Assembly (NCBI GenBank): GCA_000827495.1
Contig: KN817532.1
Location: forward strand, 191,388 to 255,387
Length of the DNA: 64,000 nucleotides
DNA from: Hypholoma sublateritium FD-334 SS-4
Taxonomy: Eukaryota; Basidiomycota; Agaricomycetes; Agaricales; Strophariaceae
Reading direction: 5' to 3'
Shown here: positions 12,923 through 25,753 of the stretch, in pieces
Numbering within the stretch: position 1 is the stretch's first letter
Layout: every line of letters starts with the position of its first letter
Program-made: the position numbers and the translations under genes
Notes under the pieces: model-generated
What the model saw: only the letters and a program-made list of their open reading frames with translations
Databases searched by the model: none
Told to the model about the DNA's origin: nothing

Positions 12923-14121
12923 ATGTTACGGACAATGTAAGCCCATTTGTTGACTCTCGGGCAAGAAGTAAATCAACCTCTCGTCAGAAAACCAAAAAAT
13001 GCGCGATCGAAGCGAGTGCTGGACGCCCGGCAGCCTAAAGAAATAGAAGACGCCAGGACCGCCATTTTTGTGAAGGGGACACACACTGGCGAGGTGGTGA
13101 AAAATGTTATGAAGGAGCTGGTGGGCACTGTTTCTTCATAGCTCACTTTCGTTTAAATAACCTGATTTCTTCTCAGATGGCTCTGAAACGCCCACACGCA
13201 ATTGCTTTCAACAAAAAAAACCCGATCCTTCCTTTCGACACCGCGTCGAAGTCCGAGGCGTCGCTGGAGTTCTTTTCCGGAAAAAACGACGCATCGATGT
13301 TCGTGGTCGGGCAGACGACGAAAAAGAGGCCGAACGGCCTGACGTTCGTTCGCATGTTCGATAACAAGGTTCTGGACATGACGGAGGTGGGTGTTGTGAG
13401 TTGGAAAGGCATGTCTGAATTCAAGGTATGCGGACCCCCGTTTTCTCTCCGTGACATGCCCATTGAATGCCGCTGCTAGACCCCCAAAGCTACCCCGGGC
13501 CATAAGCCACTGATGCACTTCGCCTCGGAGCTGTTCGATACGCACCCGCGTTTCGCGCAGCTGAAGTCAATGCTTGTTGACTTCTTCAACGGCGAGGAGA
13601 TCGACTCGATTTGCCTCCCCGGGCTCGAGCACGTTATTAGTGTCTCCTGCGGACCGACGCCAGACGCCCTCAACAACGCCACCGCCATCGCGTACGCCAG
13701 CCGCCCGACGACGGCACTGGAAGACACCTCGAACCTACCTATGGTGCATATCCGGACGTACACCGTAAAACTGCTTGCATCGGGGACGCGAGTGCCGCGC
13801 GTTGAGCTGACGCCGATGGGCCCGTCGCTCGACCTCTCGCTGCGCCGGCACCAGGCGGCGGACTCGGAGCTGCTCAAGCAGGCGATGAAGCGCCCGAAAC
13901 TCAAGAAGACGGACGTGGAGAAGGGACTCGGGCAACGGAAGAAGAACATGGAGGTGGACGAGATGGGCGATCTCCGTGGGAAGGTGCATGTGGGCAAGCA
14001 GGATCTGGCGAAGCTGCAGACGCGGAAGATGAAGGGGCTGAAGGCGGCTCCTGGAGAGCAGGAGGACGAGGAGATGGGCGACGACACAGAGTCGCCCCGG
14101 AAACGGAGAAAACAGGCTTGA
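12923..14121 (+). CDS. RPF2: Ribosome biogenesis factor RPF2 (Brix domain)
   Basis: Exons 12923-12936, 12988-13120, 13177-13425 and 13480-14121; 345 aa. The first exon holds only 14 nt (Met-Leu-Arg-Thr and part of Ile), and the join restores the strongly conserved Rpf2 start IKPKNARSKRVLD. Brix-domain hallmarks follow: GQTTKKRPNGLTFVRMFDN, HFASELFDTHPRF, and VELTPMGPSLDLSLRRHQ. The C terminus is Lys-rich. Rpf2 works with Rrs1 to bring 5S RNP (5S rRNA, L5, L11) into pre-60S particles in the nucleolus. Length matches the family. Confidence 0.95.
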
Positions 14122-14286
14122 TGTTTTTGCCTACTGGTTGTACGTTCCCCTGTGTACTTGCTCCTGCATTCTCTTTCCATGACTCTCAAGGAATCGATCT
14201 CGTACAAATGCTGTATATGATTTCTACTCTGCATATCTGGATGTGTATTTAACGTCCCGACTGCTGTACAAAGAACGGGACCTTCA

Positions 14287-15740
14287 TTATCCCTGGAAGG
14301 CGATTCCTGATTTAGATGTCTCCGCCAGACCTCCACCCGCAAAGCCGGTTCCTACATTTCCTGGGTTAGTAGAAACCAGTTAAAGAAGACATAGCGGCAT
14401 ACCTTCGCGCTTCAGCTCGATGATATCTTTCGCTTTCACATCACACACTATACACTGTTTCGAAGGCCGGACGAGGGTATCTGCGCACGTTTTGCAAGTT
14501 ACATGACCACATGGCTTGCATACTATTTGCAAATGTGCTTCAGAATTTTGTTAATCGTCAGCGGAAGGGGTGGTCACGCACGGAAAAGCAAACTACTATT
14601 TGACAGATGTTTCTTGCATGAGGGACATATCGGCTCTGATTCCTCTTTCTTTGACTCTTCTAATACCGCAGAAGTGGATGAGGGGGTGTAAAATGTAAAA
14701 TGGACGGGAATGAGATTCTTCATGCTATAAACGGCAGAAATGAGCGTGTATCGTCGATGAAGGGTGCAGGAACCCACGCTAAGTGATGTGGAGTATGGGA
14801 GGCACCTCCTCGACACACGGTCTTGGCAACTTCCATTTGGGCTTCTGCCTGTTCCAGGGTTTCCGGCTGGCTGGCCTTTCCACCGGCGCTGGCAGTGTGT
14901 CTAAGCATGGGCGTGAGTGACAACATATAATTAAAAGTTGTAAACAACACGCACGTTGGCGTCAGAGAGGGCAGCCAAAAATCAGGGAGCTTCGCTTTCA
15001 TTCGCTCGGCTTGCTCGATCTCTATCTTCTTCAACGCTGCTTGTTCAGCTTCTTCTGCCAGAGTGGAAACCGTTGACGAAGAAAATATGAAAGGTGTTGA
15101 CTCTGTCGGCATTTTGCGCTTTGTGCCAGTTTCTATGGTTGTTAACTTGAAGGACGCTTTGCAAAGGTGACCAGACGGCTTACTTTCATCAGGATCCGTG
15201 CTATCCTTGTCGTCGTTTTGCGGGCCTTTTGCTTTGCCGCCAACACCTGAGCCCGCGGCAGACGAGCTCCCTAGGCCCAGCTGGCCTCTCTCAAAGTCGA
15301 GAAGTACGCGCTCACGGGCTGCTTCCCGCGCACGGGTCCGCTCTTCCTCTGCCTCCTTCTTCAGAGCTTCCAGTTTTGCTTTTTGGCGCTTGATGTTGGT
15401 CTTCTGCGTTACTTGATGGGCGAGACAGATGATTTAAGCACAGAGCCCAATATATTCCCGATAGGGAGACCCACAAAGATCGGTGTATACGCATTCTTTG
15501 CAGAAAAGGTGGCCTTCATGACACACGAGCGGCTCCCTAGCGCGATTCAAGCAAAGCGCACATGCATCGAAGCGCCGCATGGATTCATTGCCTAGACGTT
15601 GCTGTGGAAAGCAATCAAAAATAAATATTTTGAAATTGGCGAGGAGAATGGCATACACGCTTGGTTCCATAGTCTAGCTTCTTGTATTCTGCATAGGTGA
15701 ATGTAGACGACGCGGTGTTGTTTTTGCTGTGCTTCGTCAT
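14287..15740 (-). CDS. NOSIP-type RING/U-box protein
   Basis: Eight exons, 15740-15657, 15601-15475, 15411-15184, 15132-14955, 14900-14778, 14724-14582, 14522-14403, 14360-14287; 358 aa. The N terminus MTKHSKNNTA then the split first RING half (CALCLNRAREPLVCHEGHLFC) is the zf-NOSIP signature. A central charged coiled-coil region of about 60 residues follows, then LPDFWLPSLTPT. The C-terminal RING half reads CPSCKK, CGHVTCKTC, CIVCD. NOSIP proteins are ubiquitin ligases; in fungi and plants they are also linked to the spliceosome. All eight exon joins keep a family-like sequence, so the model is firm. Head-to-head with ORC3, 340 bp apart. Confidence 0.92.
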
Positions 15741-16080
15741 GTTGGGATAGGATACTGCTATCCGTATATGTGGCGACGGCTTGTATCGCAGATACGTTTT
15801 AGCTGGAAGTTGGGCAGATGGTGGTTCAACTGGTTGCCTGATGTTCGTGGCAAGCCCTTGGACTCGCTGGGCTTCCAACGCTAAGCCCTACACGTGACCT
15901 GCATGGACGTTTCATTCTTCGGTGTCTTGATTCTTGACTCTTCCTGCAACCTGGTCGATACTTTATCGCCATCTACGGTGACGACGCGACATTGCCCCCG
16001 GAGAAACTTGATCTCGGGCCAGAAAAGCTCCCTCTATTCCATACGTTATACCGTTCCATGTTGAATCACTTTCCAGCAGG

Positions 16081-18778
16081 ATGCAAGATTCACATATCCC
16101 GAACCTCGACGACGTCTCAAAGGTCAGCTTGGCGGATCGTTCTACTCATTGTCGCGAATTAAGCTTTCTGGAATCAGACTTCATACTATATCCCATTCAA
16201 TCCATCTTGTATGATTTCGTCTATCCAGGATCGTCTCAACGCCAGCTGACATCAACAATAGCCACAAAGCGCGAAGAACACAAACCAAAGACATCGATTC
16301 CCAAATCACACTTTGAAGATAGAGACCTCAACAATGGGCGGGAGTTGAGGCTCTCTGCTTATAAGGACGCATGGACGAAATGTTTGGGCAGGATGCAGGT
16401 ATGTCCCCCCAGATCAAATGCACTACCCCAGTGTCAACCTTGCCCTAGGAAATCGTTCGTGACCTACAAGCCGCATCGGTCAAGGACGTGATAAACGAAG
16501 TTCAACATTCGTACTCAAATATTCTCCCGGGATTGCCCTTCCCAGAGCTCCCTGTAATCTCTCTCACCAGTACGTCGCGCTTTTATAGGCCGTGTTCTCA
16601 ACCAATGATTTTTAGATTCGGGTCTTGGGTCTGCGGTATTGGACAGCATAACGTCTGAACTCGAAGGAAAGACCGCGATCTATGGGGGGGAGAATAGCAA
16701 TTGCGTCCTTGCCCATATATATCCGGGGGATATCCCAAACATCACAACTGGAATGCGGTCGATTATCACTGGTCTGATAGAAAAACAGGAAGTCGATTCT
16801 GGTGAGCGAAATGGGATAATATCATCTCAGTCGTTCAAACTTGCTGTAGTCAAGCGTAAATCGACGACCTCGTTGGCTACTTACGACATAAAATACCTCA
16901 TTGCATGGTACAAAATTTGGGCAGAAGACTCGGAAGGTGATTATTGCTGATGTTTTTTGGAGCGTTCACCTCTCACCGCTCTCCTATGCAGGTTCAAGTC
17001 CACATATCATTGTATTACTCCACGAATTTGAGCAAATCGATCCTCTAGTCATGCGAGATATCTTTGATATATGCAGGTGTGCCCTGCCTTTTGCTGAAAT
17101 CCGGTTTCAAACTCACTCTTCCCCCGAACAGTCGATACGTCTCTGAATTGCCACTTATTTTCTTACTTTCCATGACGTCCCCTGTGTCAAACTACTTAAA
17201 TGTAACGTATCCGCGAAGTACCCTCTCCCTGCTTCGCGTACGGCAATTCTCAGCTCCTACAGGCAACGAAATCCTAGACGCGTTAATCTTCAATGTACGC
17301 CACTACAAGTTCACCAGGCCAACAGCGCTAACTATCCCATAGACTTTCTTTGACCTAGAGTTTCAACCCGACATCATGATCGGACCTGCCGTTTTTCAAT
17401 ATATCCAAGACTACTTTGCACGATATAACCCTTCGGTGGACACTATTTTCACCGTCTTGCAGGTACGCGGAGCTCATCTGAAACAAAACGACCTTCTCAC
17501 CCTATATATTCAGTTAGCTCATTTAAAGCATTTCAGTACTGATCCACTTGCAGTCTTTGTCAAAGATACACCTTCTGTCGAGACTCTGGCGAGTCCAGAT
17601 TCGTCTCCCTTCATAGACGCATTGAGGAATCGCATCAATACTATCAATGCTGACGAAGAAATCCCTGCCGACCAATATTCAGCTCTGGTCGATTTTGTCG
17701 ATGACGCTCGCTACAAGTTCTACCGTGGATTGCATAGCATGAAACTGGGATTACACGTCATGCTTTCATTACTGCTATTTCTTGAAGAACAAGGATATAC
17801 TGGTCTAAAGGGGTCACCCGATTCCGGGAGATCCTCAAAGCTCTGGGACGCGATGGACGTAGTACTGGGCGGTGACCCGGAAAGGGCTATCAAGGGCCTT
17901 GCATTCGTTGCTAGGTCCGTCTTTTCACCTCTATGTATACAGCGAAAAGACTGACTTGATCGGGAACGTAGGAAACTGAAGCAACGCGAGCTCGGCGATA
18001 TTCTAGGTCGTATGTACAAGCTAATTAATGGGCTGGCTGTTGCTCTTTCTTCAGCAGAAGAGGAACAACATGCGAAGTCAGAAATTGTTGCAATGCGGAC
18101 TCACCTGACGCAATGCGGAGAAGATGACAACTCGTTCGTGGATGTAGTCAGCGCGTTTAGCACATGGATTACTGGATATCTGACGTGCGTTTTTCTGTGT
18201 TGTGGCCTCACCTCCCGTCACATATTCCCTCCTCTAGTACAAAGCTGCGTCCACTTGAAAATTGTCCTCTTTGGGACATCTGGTACACTGGCCTATCCCC
18301 GTTTCCTTCCGATATTATCAACCCATCCATCCGCGCGTCTTTAGTGGCAGGACTACTGCAGCCCCACGCGTTTGCTGAAAACTTGGATCCCCATGTTCCC
18401 CACCCGATCAGCGGGTCTCTCCGCGATCTCCCGGACATCAGCATTCTCTTCAAGAGATATCTAGATAGCAGCAAGATGATCAACGTCTACGACTGGTTCG
18501 AATCCTTCAAAACCGTTCTTGAAGATCAGCGTCAGCACTACAAAGAGCTCTCGACGACGCAAGCATCGGCCTCCCCTCGTAAACGTGGTAAAGGCAAGCA
18601 GAAGGCTTCCCCTCAAGTGGACGCAAACGAGGAGGACGATTCCAAGTGGGACATCCACGTCCAGGCGCGGTTTGTCAGAGCGCTGCACGAGTTGGACTAT
18701 CTGGGCCTCATCAAGCATACAGGGCGAAAAGCGGACCATTTAGTAAGGACACTGTTTGACGTCGATGATGCGCAATGA
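16081..18778 (+). CDS. ORC3: Origin recognition complex subunit 3
   Basis: Exons 16081-16398, 16449-16569, 16616-16936, 16992-17076, 17132-17294, 17343-17914, 17972-18184 and 18238-18778; 777 aa. The central part fits the degenerate AAA+ domain of Orc3: HIIVLLHEFEQIDPLVMRDIFDICR resembles the inactive Walker B strand region, and the following LPLIFLLSMTSP segment is the next core strand. The C-terminal half (LWDIWYTGLSPF, then QARFVRALHELDYLGLIKHTGRKADH) is the Orc3 winged-helix/insertion region. Orc3 is part of the six-subunit complex that marks replication origins. A basic SPRKRGKGKQKAS linker precedes the last domain. Start choice is the first Met after the divergent NOSIP promoter. Confidence 0.88.
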
Positions 18779-19844
18779 AGGGGAAGGGTCGCTGCGTACG
18801 AATTCTGCGCTCACCCTGCTGCTATCGGTATGATCTGGTTTCCGTTGAAAGGTCCGACAATAAAAAACCCGGTGACCCAACGTCCTCGCCCTCACAATTG
18901 TTTCCTTACATGGAATTCGTCCAGAAATGTCCGTCTCTACGATCAACTCGGAGCTCTGTTTTGTTGACAACTAAGCGGGCGCCTCTTTGCTGATATCAGT
19001 CTCCAATATATTGTACCTCTCAAGTGTCAATCTCTGGCCACTTGCGACTGTTATTTTCCGAACCCTGCGGCTCCTCATGTCGCTGGCCAAAATACCCGTC
19101 CCTTTTCTTATCTTGGTCGCTCAAAAAATGTGGTACAACTCGCCATCTCCCGCCTCCCGGATCTAAACCAACTCAAACAAATTCGATGGTCGCTGAATGG
19201 GCGACCCAAACTCTGCCAACCAACCTTCGCCGTGTTTTTAAAAAAAGAAATATGTCAATTTAGGTACCTGCGCCGTGGTATAATTCTTCGGACCAGTCCC
19301 CACGAATAGCGCACTAACTCGCTGCCCCATATTTCCCCTTTCGTCAGCCATTCAATGGGCTTCAGTTCCCTCGGAGATCGAGACAACTTGAGTGTAGGCT
19401 CACCCGGCCTCGCACCCCCCGTGATTTATCTCGTCAGAGTCCTTTCCGCGAGCGGCTCGGACACTTTCTGGCTACAGGCTGCGCGCGACGGCCTGATTAC
19501 GATCGCAGGTCCAGCCTTCAGAGTGGCCCTGCCCCCTCACTCTTCTCAGCCGCTTTTTTCGCTCCGAGGCGAGCATCCGGTGTGACCAGCACGTTTTGTA
19601 GAGGCCTGCTCATTGCCCTCCTACTATACTACTACTGTGGCAGCTGAGTCGCAGCGGGTGGTGTGGCGCATGACCGTGCTGCGCAAGATGCGCGGGGCTC
19701 GACGGAATGCATACGGAGGATACAGTTTATCTCCGAGTGGGTTCGCTATCTTTCGTGATGTACGACCGGTCTGACCGTCCATCGGCCCAAATGGAATGAC
19801 AGTTACGATGTTGCCTATTTACGCAGATAAGCTCTGTACAAGCA
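18779..19844. other. Intergenic region
   Basis: About 1.07 kb between ORC3 and the P450, which converge on it. GC content is uneven and two open frames (19024-19263, 19355-19585) are seen, but neither has a domain, a signal or a sensible promoter. I see nothing further. Confidence 0.4.
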
Positions 19845-21870
19845 TCACATGGTAATCTCTGTTGCGCTGTCTAGTATCTCTCCAACCCTTTCGAACCGTG
19901 GAGCAAGTTCCAACCTGAACGGAAGGGGAGTGCGACCGGATAGCCCATCATATTCTTCAAGAGATATCGGTTCGTCTGGAAGGGCCGTGAAATCAAAAGA
20001 CCACAGCAGACGTGAGATTGCCAGCCACAGTTCCCGCTCGGCAGCAGGGAGGCCTGGGCATATTCTTCTCCTGCAATGACAATATGTATGAAGCACGGCG
20101 CCTGTGATTTATTTATGATATCAAGCTTACCCTGCTCCGAACGTCCAATGGTCACGATCCATGACATTTGGGAGCTTCGCCGACTCACTGCAGTTCAATT
20201 TGTCGTCCATGTATCTATCAGGATTGAATTTGAACCTTAACGTCGGTCGCATAATTGAATATGCGTGTCAAACGGAGTAGTAGGAGAGTTACGTACGAAT
20301 CCGGATAACGTGTTTCGTTATGATGCAAAGTATAGCAGTTCAATAGAACCACAGTCTCTTTGGGGATAAACATTCCGTTGTACGTGAAGTCCTCGGATGT
20401 GCAATGAGGAGTAGCAAACCAGAACGGTGCATGAACGCGTTGTACCTGCCAGTGATAAAAATGCGTTTGAAAACGAATTAAAAGATGAATATGGTAAGGA
20501 ACAAATTACCCACTTCCTTGATGATAGCTCGAATATATGGGAGATTAAATTCGTCCTCAAGGGTTGGCCAACGCTCGGAGCCAATTACCCTGTCCAACTC
20601 CTCTCGAGCACGGGCAGCCACGTCGGGATAGGACGGAATAAGAGCAAGGAACCACTGGATAATACCTGAAGTCTGATACGGGGAAACGGATCAGACATCA
20701 TTTCATGGCAAATGCCAATTACTTACTGAGTGAACACCCCCAAGAGTAAATACAGCGGAAAGCATGCAGAGATCTTCCCAGTCAAGTTTCTCGATCTCTT
20801 GATTCTCGAGAAGTGTTTTTACTAGACAGTCTGAGACTTCTTCTCCCGAGCGCATTCTAGACTGAAAATCTAAAATCATGCTTCCGTAGACATCGATAAG
20901 AGCGTCATGAAGTCGGCGTCCGCGTGTGCGTTTCGGGGTCGGGATATATTGAAGGACCTCGAAGAAATCTACGCAGTTTGACCATGGCCCTTTGAACGTT
21001 AAACGTTAAACGTTAACGTCAAATATTAATAGAACTTCGAATTCCAAAGTGAATATTATTGCCACTGACCAGTGAGATCCATAAATTCCATGGCTAAATC
21101 CAGCGCCTTCGCGACCAGTGGATCAGATGCGGATGTGGTACGGATCCCAAAGGACATAATCAGCATGTTACTGATGAAACAATATTAAATAAAATGTTTG
21201 TAAAGCACTACTTTTTGAACGACACTTTTAACTCACTTCAGCGCAAACCGCCCGGCGAAGTGGGCAGGATTTATTGGGAGTTTTCCACGAAGACTTTCCT
21301 CGAAGAGGGACTTGATGAAGATATGGGATTCGTAGTCCATCACGGCCGCATAGCTCTGCATGGCTTTCGGATTGAGCGCTAAACCGGCAAGTCTGCGGTG
21401 CTGTCTCCTGTGTGTACTAGTCAGAAAAAGTCACTCAAATATGAATATAAATGAGATTCATACCATTTGCTTCCATATTCAGAGGCAGTAATAGCGCGAC
21501 CTCGAAGAATAACCTGGTTCTTCATGAAGTACCTCTTCCGAGTTGAAAATATTGCTCCGTTTGTAACCAGAAGGTCTCTCGCGACGTGAGGATCGGAGAC
21601 AACTACAAAAAGTTGGCTGCCCATCCAGATCGAAAATAACTCTCCGTATTCTTTCGCCCATGCGTGGAGAACTTTCTCTGCATATTTTCTGAGGAACGCG
21701 TAGCGTATAGCTGGGCCAGGAGGTATGTGATTCCCTGCCTTGTCGACAATCCGGCGACGAAGGATAATAGGGCTAATAAAATAAGACAACAGAAGGCAGA
21801 TACCAATCGCTGAAATCTTGACAGATACTGAAGGTGAGCGTTCAAGTGGCGATTGTAAGCGTAGCAACAT
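19845..21870 (-). CDS. Cytochrome P450 monooxygenase
   Basis: Eight exons: 21870-21464, 21407-21237, 21170-21070, 20989-20727, 20672-20514, 20445-20297, 20235-20131, 20070-19845; 526 aa, full length. An N-terminal membrane anchor lies at about residues 18-36. Motifs present: WRQHRR (C helix), the ExxR motif in KE-VQR across an exon junction, the PERF-like FKFNPDRY, and the heme-binding FGAGRRICPG with Cys at about 456. The I-helix reads LGGVHSTSG: the usual acidic residue before Thr is replaced by His. By family it is an ER-bound haem monooxygenase with reductase partner; the substrate is unknown. Third intron holds three 7-bp repeats. Nearest accessory neighbours are the membrane gene at 23270 and the peptide genes from 25520. 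Confidence 0.93.
20995..21015. repeat. Tandem 7-bp repeat in P450 intron
   Basis: Three exact copies of AACGTTA, followed by ACGT, lie just upstream (in gene sense) of the acceptor of the third P450 intron. The unit is nearly palindromic. Confidence 0.85.
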
Positions 21871-23269
21871 ACTTTGAAGAATAGAGCGCTCGTGGACATT
21901 GGAAAATCGAAGGAAGAGAAATCTTGTAAGCTGGTTCTAGATGCTAGTCAATCTTATATGCAGATTTTATGAGGCGAACCGCCAATCAATTTACCAATCA
22001 AGAAATACTCTTACAGGGCGCAAAACGGAATGGAGAGAATAGAGACGAAATGGGATAAGTGACTAGGATCATATCTGGTACGGTGTGGCAAAGTGTGGCA
22101 AGCGTTAGACATTGAGCATAACCTTCTCAAACACAAGAATGGTTAGTACTAACCAAACACAGCGTCTTTACACGGAGTACCATGATATATTTGCTAGTCT
22201 TCTTTCGAATTCCAGCCATTTGAAGATGTGTTTGTACACGGATGCAAGACTGGGTCCTGACTCCTTGCAGGGACTGCCGGCGAGTCGAGCGGCGAGCGCA
22301 ACTCAAGTCAAACATATTCTGCAAGCGACCGCATGCACATACGCATTACCTACCATATTAAGGATGGTAAATACAAGGGAGATGTGGTAGGTATTATGAG
22401 AGGAGAGCAAAGTCAGTGAAACCGCGATTTCAAGATCGAAGTTTTGCGAAGACCTTCCAAAGGCAAGTTGGTGCCTTAATTTCTGCGGAGTTTTAACTGT
22501 GAGAGAAAATGGAGCTTTTGGAACGAGAACATAAAACATAGATGGGTTTGAGATGGGCCTAGCGAGAGCATCCATAAACTTTAAAGAAAGTAACAGGCGG
22601 AGTAGGTAATATTGATCCAGTATGAGGGAATATACGCGGTAGGAATGACTGCATCAGGCGCCACACTAAGTACTTGTCAAAGCACACTGAGTTGCCGACG
22701 GGTATACCCGATATCAATCACGGAAAGCCGGGCCTGATTGCGCACTGAATATATGAATGCTGCGAGATGCTGCGTCAATTTCGAAGGAACTGCGTAGGAC
22801 AGGAGCAAATTCCAATGTGCTTTAAGAGTATGTTTCAAAGAGTTTGAATCGCCTTTCCCAATAATTTCAGTTCTGTGGACGAAGATCGTGGCGAAGTCTC
22901 CCTGGATCCCCGGATTCTCCGCGGAAATTTTGAAACATCAGCTGTGAAGATGTTGTACAACTATAGCCCGGCGCTAGAGCCGCTAGGGTAATGGGTGCTC
23001 AATTAGTACTTAGGCCAACTTTCAGTGAAAATAATCAGCGATAGACAGGTAAAAATCCTGTAAAAACCATCATGGGGATCCAGTTGTTAGTGCTCGCCCT
23101 AATAAATGAGCACATTCAGCGTTGGCCATGTCGTAGTTGACATAGTTGGCAATGGATTTCGCTTGAAACACATCTAATTGTCTCTTCCAGAGGGCCTAGA
23201 TTTTTCCAAAAATGGCGCATAGCTCCCGTTGAGTCCCACAACCCATTACATTCACATACACATTAAATG
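21871..23269. other. Intergenic region between P450 and membrane-protein gene
   Basis: About 1.4 kb with no gene I can support. Open frames up to 92 codons (22112-22390, 22303-22575) lack signals or splice logic. It contains the P450 promoter side and the 3-prime flank of the membrane-protein gene. Confidence 0.4.
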
Positions 23270-24479
23270 TCACCCCCATGTCTCGTCCTCGACTTCTCTT
23301 GGACCCCTCTCGAGCTCCGCAGCACGAGCACCATTTATGGTGCCCGTTCCCCCACCAGCTTGGGTTGAACCATATAGCGCTGGATGTCCAGCCTCGTCTC
23401 CAGGGAGGACGATGGCTCTGTTTTGCCGCGACGGGCTACAAAAGCGTCTCCAAACGAGGGACGTTATGAATGCAAGGGGGTGCAATACGGTGAACGTCAG
23501 CGCGGTGATCTATTCTACATGTTAGTATAAATTTAATGTGTCTGTGGGAGAGCACAAACGTACATAGACGGGGGCGGGTTTGGGTTGAGCGGTCCAGATG
23601 CTGACGGCTACCCATGTCGCGGCAGCGCACCATACAAGGTCTGTGCGCGTGACGATGACCAGTAGACTGGCGAGATTCGTGCCGAGGAGGACACCGAATC
23701 CAGCGAGCGCGTGCCATGACCCGTAACTGCGCGGTGGTTCACCCGGGCCAATGGGGGTGTAGGTGAGGCCGATCGCGATGCTGCGATGTATTAGATGCGT
23801 CGCGTGAAATGAAAAGCGTACGCACAACAAGGATAACTCAAACAATATGCTGAAGGGTAAAACGAGGAAAAACCGGAGTGGAGCATGCATAAACGCGATG
23901 CCTAGCGGCTGAGAGTGTACAGGAGGGTGGTAAATGAGCAGGGCAATATTTGAAAAAAGAAGCAAAAGAAGTGTGAGGCCCTGTAAGATGGTGCAGAGAA
24001 GGAACCAGCGCATAACCTGAATTTATTTTTTAGGTTTTTTGTATCAATCAACGGAAAAAAGAAGACTGACCCAGGAGATGGCCCATAGCGCCATGAATAT
24101 ATTGGCCAGGGGGAGGAACAGACCTATCGCGTTGACGTATGCTCTCTGCCAAATTTCAGTGATAAATCCTTTGTGGTTTGTTCTATATTTATATAAGCAC
24201 CTTCGTTTCTGGTCTTTTTGTGAAGACTAGCAGGGTACAATATCCGATTTGTCCAAGATATATGGCCGCAACGTACGCCCCTAGTACTTTAATATTGGGG
24301 GTAATAGAAGTCGGGTAGAGCTTTGACACTTTGGATATAGATGGATTGGCGACGAATGCGCAAGTAGCGACACATGCGATGTTGATAAGAAGGGAAAGCG
24401 GGGTGAGAACCTGCAGGCGAACAAGGGCGATGTACTCGCGGACTGCAGGGAGCGATGTGTCAATTGGTAGCTGGTCCAT
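23270..24479 (-). CDS. Fungal multi-pass membrane protein (about eight TM)
   Basis: Exons 24479-24201, 24145-24071, 24016-23826, 23780-23564 and 23509-23270; 333 aa. The spliced protein is almost wholly hydrophobic with about eight membrane segments: near residues 22-45, 68-92, 98-112, 120-141, 155-172, 190-208, 215-232 and 255-270. A short acidic and Gly-rich cytoplasmic tail follows. No enzyme motif is visible. The general layout resembles fungal membrane proteins of unknown function (DUF1774-type), but that recognition is weak. All four introns are 54-65 bp and keep frame, and intron 4 needs the second of two close AGs (acceptor before ATC at 23509). Confidence 0.75.
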
Positions 24480-25519
24480 CCTAGAGATATTCGGCGGCCT
24501 TGGGTACTATGTGGTGGTAGTGAGTAGAGCAGACGGCGCCCCAACCTAAGCTGGTGACGAAATGGCTCCTACATCATGATGACATCATTTGTCGATCTGC
24601 GTATGCACCGTGGGAACAATGCACAGAGGCATTTTGGGCGCTTAAATGCAACTCAAAAAATGTAAGAAACTCTTGATGAACTCCAAAGTTGAAGAAACGT
24701 CAATATTACGCCTACTCACCCCCTGCGTAGGCAAATAGTTTCTCTTCAGGGTTGTTTATTGCCCTTGGGTGTGTACTCTGTATTACAGGCTGCTCTATCA
24801 CTTCTTCATCCCTCAACAAACAAAAGACCATGCGTTGCAGCAGCTCCTTGCCCGAAAATAAATTATCGAGAGCATAGACACTAAGGATATTCCAGGGCTT
24901 TAAATTTAGGGAAAGAAGATGTAAAAATGGACGAAAGGGACGTTCACCAGCAGGATGTGTGAAAGCCCTTCCACGAGGGAAACATGTGGGACGCGCAAAT
25001 ATAAGCTTTGATATCTGCCCCGGTCAAGGCTTCACGCGCTGTGAGATGTCCTAAAATATCACCCTACATAGATACTCCGACTTCTTAGTCAATACATAGC
25101 CTGAGCATGCGAAGCCACTGGAGGCTCTCCGTAATTAGACGGTTAATAAGATATAAGATTTTAGGTTTACTAGATGCATTTGACAGCAGTAACTTAAATC
25201 ACGAAGTCTATCTTTAGTACTATTAGTAAGTACACTCTAGTAGCTAGCATGGCACACTGCTGCATGATAAAAGCGTTCGTATACGATGTGTACATTCATG
25301 GACGTAATCTCAAGTGTGGAAGGTTCCGATTCGAGAGGAAGGCTCTGGAGAGCCGCACTTGAACGATCTCTTTATAAATATACTTGAAGCACTCGCAAAA
25401 CTAACAATCAATCGGTTTTTTGAAAAGGTGACTACCCGTTAGCCAATAGTCTTGTGCGATATTCGCTTCGAGGACTCACTATTTATGAGACCTCTAACAA
25501 ACTTATTTCCTGAGTCTTC
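24480..25519. other. Gene-free AT-rich stretch
   Basis: About 1 kb with no supportable gene. It marks the start of a gene-poor, AT-rich block (24.5-29.5 kb) whose only genes are three tiny secreted-peptide genes. Confidence 0.4.
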
Positions 25520-25753
25520 TCAATCGTTTTGGGTGGCGTAGCGAAATAGGGACTCTTCAGGGGATACCATGGCCTTCGCCTGGGGGCTTTTCACCGCGGG
25601 CTGCAATATCAGCAATACGACGACAAAAACGGAATCCAATCCGAGTCAATATTATAAGCTGGATAAACGAGTTGTCCTACTTACCATTGCCGTAACACCG
25701 TGCCCAAGGATAAATAACATCGAACACATAGCAGCGACGGAGAAGAGATTCAT
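25520..25753 (-). CDS. Short secreted peptide, FRY family member 1
   Basis: Exons 25753-25685 and 25600-25520 join over an 84-bp intron (donor GTAAGT, acceptor TTGCAG, phase 0); 49 aa. Exon 1 is a textbook signal peptide (MNLFSVAAMCSMLFILGHG, cleavage near TA-M-PA). Exon 2 encodes 26 residues with SPEESLFRY seven residues from the natural family tail, ending ATQND. A TATA-like ATAAAAAGG lies at 25837-25845, about 85 bp before the ATG. Four other loci in the window share this architecture and the S-x(4,5)-[LM]-F-[RKQ]-Y pattern. No cysteine is in the mature part. Function unknown: a secreted signal, effector or modified peptide precursor are all possible. Confidence 0.7.

Noticed and set aside
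22800..22870. A further MFQ-containing tail that might belong to the peptide family.
   Set aside because: The triplet lacks Tyr (MFQR), and there is no signal-peptide exon at a suitable distance.
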